From: Arsenophonus sp048493715
GTDB lineage: Bacteria; Pseudomonadota; Gammaproteobacteria; Enterobacterales; Enterobacteriaceae
Assembly: GCA_048493715.1 (NCBI GenBank)
Contig: JBGDCZ010000050.1
Span: 1-15,611 of the forward strand
Length of the DNA stretch: 15,611 bases
Direction of reading: 5' to 3'
A program made the position numbers and the translations under genes. Below the pieces are notes generated by a model, which saw nothing but the letters and a program-made list of their open reading frames with translations, did not search any database and was not told the origin of the DNA. Shown here in pieces: positions 14,964 to 15,611 of this stretch (its first letter is position 1; each line of letters starts with the position of its first letter).

Positions 14964-15556
14964 ATTTTCTTATCTACTAAACAAGGAATAAAAATTCTCA
15001 TTACTATTATCTAAACAAGGATGATGTTAGCAAAATAAAATGAATAAGATAGCGCCGAAAATGTTGATTTTATACCCCATGAATCATTATTTCATTTTTG
15101 AATAATTTAATTTATTTACAATAAAATCAAACAATTATTAATAAAACATATTATTCTATTTACTCCAATATCACGTTCCTTAACTTTTAAATTCGAAGTA
15201 ATAGAAATTTACTCACACAATAATACCAACACCAAATAATTCTAGAGCTTGATTAGCCAAAATTAATTTTATATTAAATCTACTCTGACGATAAAAAATA
15301 CATAAATAATCCCGTTTTTTCAGCTCAAATCAGTTGTGATTAACCTTGCTAGCCAATAATTATCGTATTAACAATAGACTTAAACTGACTACAACGGCAG
15401 TTTTTAAATGTTGAAATGAGCTTATGTAACTAATAGTGCAACTTGCTTACGTTCTTATCAATATCAATAAGCAATTGTGTTTAATACTTTGAAATTAGCA
15501 AATTCAATTAATAATAAAATGCATTCAAACAGCTTTAAGGGTATAATCCGACTAAG
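14964..15556 (+). other. Gene-free AT-rich region left of the tandem repeat
   Basis: No frame of useful length or recognisable protein is seen on either strand in these 593 bp. A perfect 7-bp inverted repeat, TTGCTTA (15443-15449) and TAAGCAA (15468-15474), is present. A perfect TATAAT lies at 15542-15547 with no good -35 box; a start from it would fall near 15554, at the first repeat unit. By gene order the next gene to the right could be amiA, which would make this its promoter region. That is inferred from E. coli and not seen. Confidence 0.5.
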
Positions 15557-15611
15557 CTCTAATACTCTAATACTCTAATACTCTAATACTCTAATACTCT
15601 AATACTCTAAT
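15557..15611 (+). repeat. 8-bp tandem repeat (CTCTAATA), about 6.9 copies, runs off the window
   Basis: The unit CTCTAATA occurs six times without a mismatch from 15557 to 15604, and seven of the eight bases of a seventh unit complete the window. The number of further copies is unknown. Because 8 is not a multiple of 3, TAA falls in every plus-strand frame and TAG in every minus-strand frame, so the array cannot be coding. The preceding CTAAGCTCT looks like a degenerate unit. Confidence 0.97.

Noticed and set aside
14964..15611. Hidden small gene in the right-hand AT-rich region
   Set aside because: Stops are frequent in all frames, and no start with a ribosome site leads to a frame of useful length.

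Overview
The window looks like a chromosomal segment of an AT-rich member of the Enterobacterales. The predicted proteins are very close in length and motif to the Escherichia coli gltX, nupC, zipA, ligA, cysZ, ptsHI, crr, yfeY and ypeA products, and the gene order follows that E. coli neighbourhood. The low GC, two neighbouring metabolic genes decayed by point lesions, and a collapsed gene order suggest a host-associated lineage in early genome reduction, for example an insect symbiont related to Arsenophonus or another Morganellaceae. That placement is an inference from reading; no search was run.

Layout. Positions 1-516 hold a leftward stable-RNA operon (two tRNA-Val(TAC), then at least two tRNA-Lys(TTT)) with a strong promoter, divergent from gltX (700-2121). 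After gltX come its terminator and one tRNA-Ala(GGC) with its own growth-rate-type promoter. Leftward from there are a small DUF3820 protein, the nucleoside transporter nupC, DNA ligase ligA and the division protein zipA. zipA is divergent from cysZ. Next, on the plus strand, is a dead cysK (nonsense codon 6, a 4-bp duplication and a 1-base deletion), followed by an intact PEP:sugar phosphotransferase operon ptsH-ptsI-crr. Convergent to crr is a dead cysM (nonsense codon 53 and a 1-base deletion), then yfeY (lipoprotein) and ypeA (acetyltransferase), both leftward. The window ends in an 8-bp tandem repeat of nearly seven copies that runs off the edge.

How the parts fit. The general PTS proteins (EI, HPr, EIIA-Glc) keep all their phosphoryl-transfer histidines and should work. 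Replication, repair, division and translation genes are intact. Cysteine synthesis is not: both O-acetylserine sulfhydrylase isozymes carry independent disabling lesions, while the sulfate importer CysZ is still open and well conserved. Unless another copy exists elsewhere, the cell should depend on external cysteine. Compared with E. coli, the genes usually lying between crr and yfeY (pdxK, yfeK, cysPUWA, murQP and others) are absent here.

I found no novel defence, mobile or biosynthetic system. The points most worth a second look are the double cysteine-synthase loss beside an intact cysZ, the octamer repeat at the right edge, an intrinsic terminator just upstream of ligA, and a pair of small palindromes in an enlarged ptsH-ptsI spacer.
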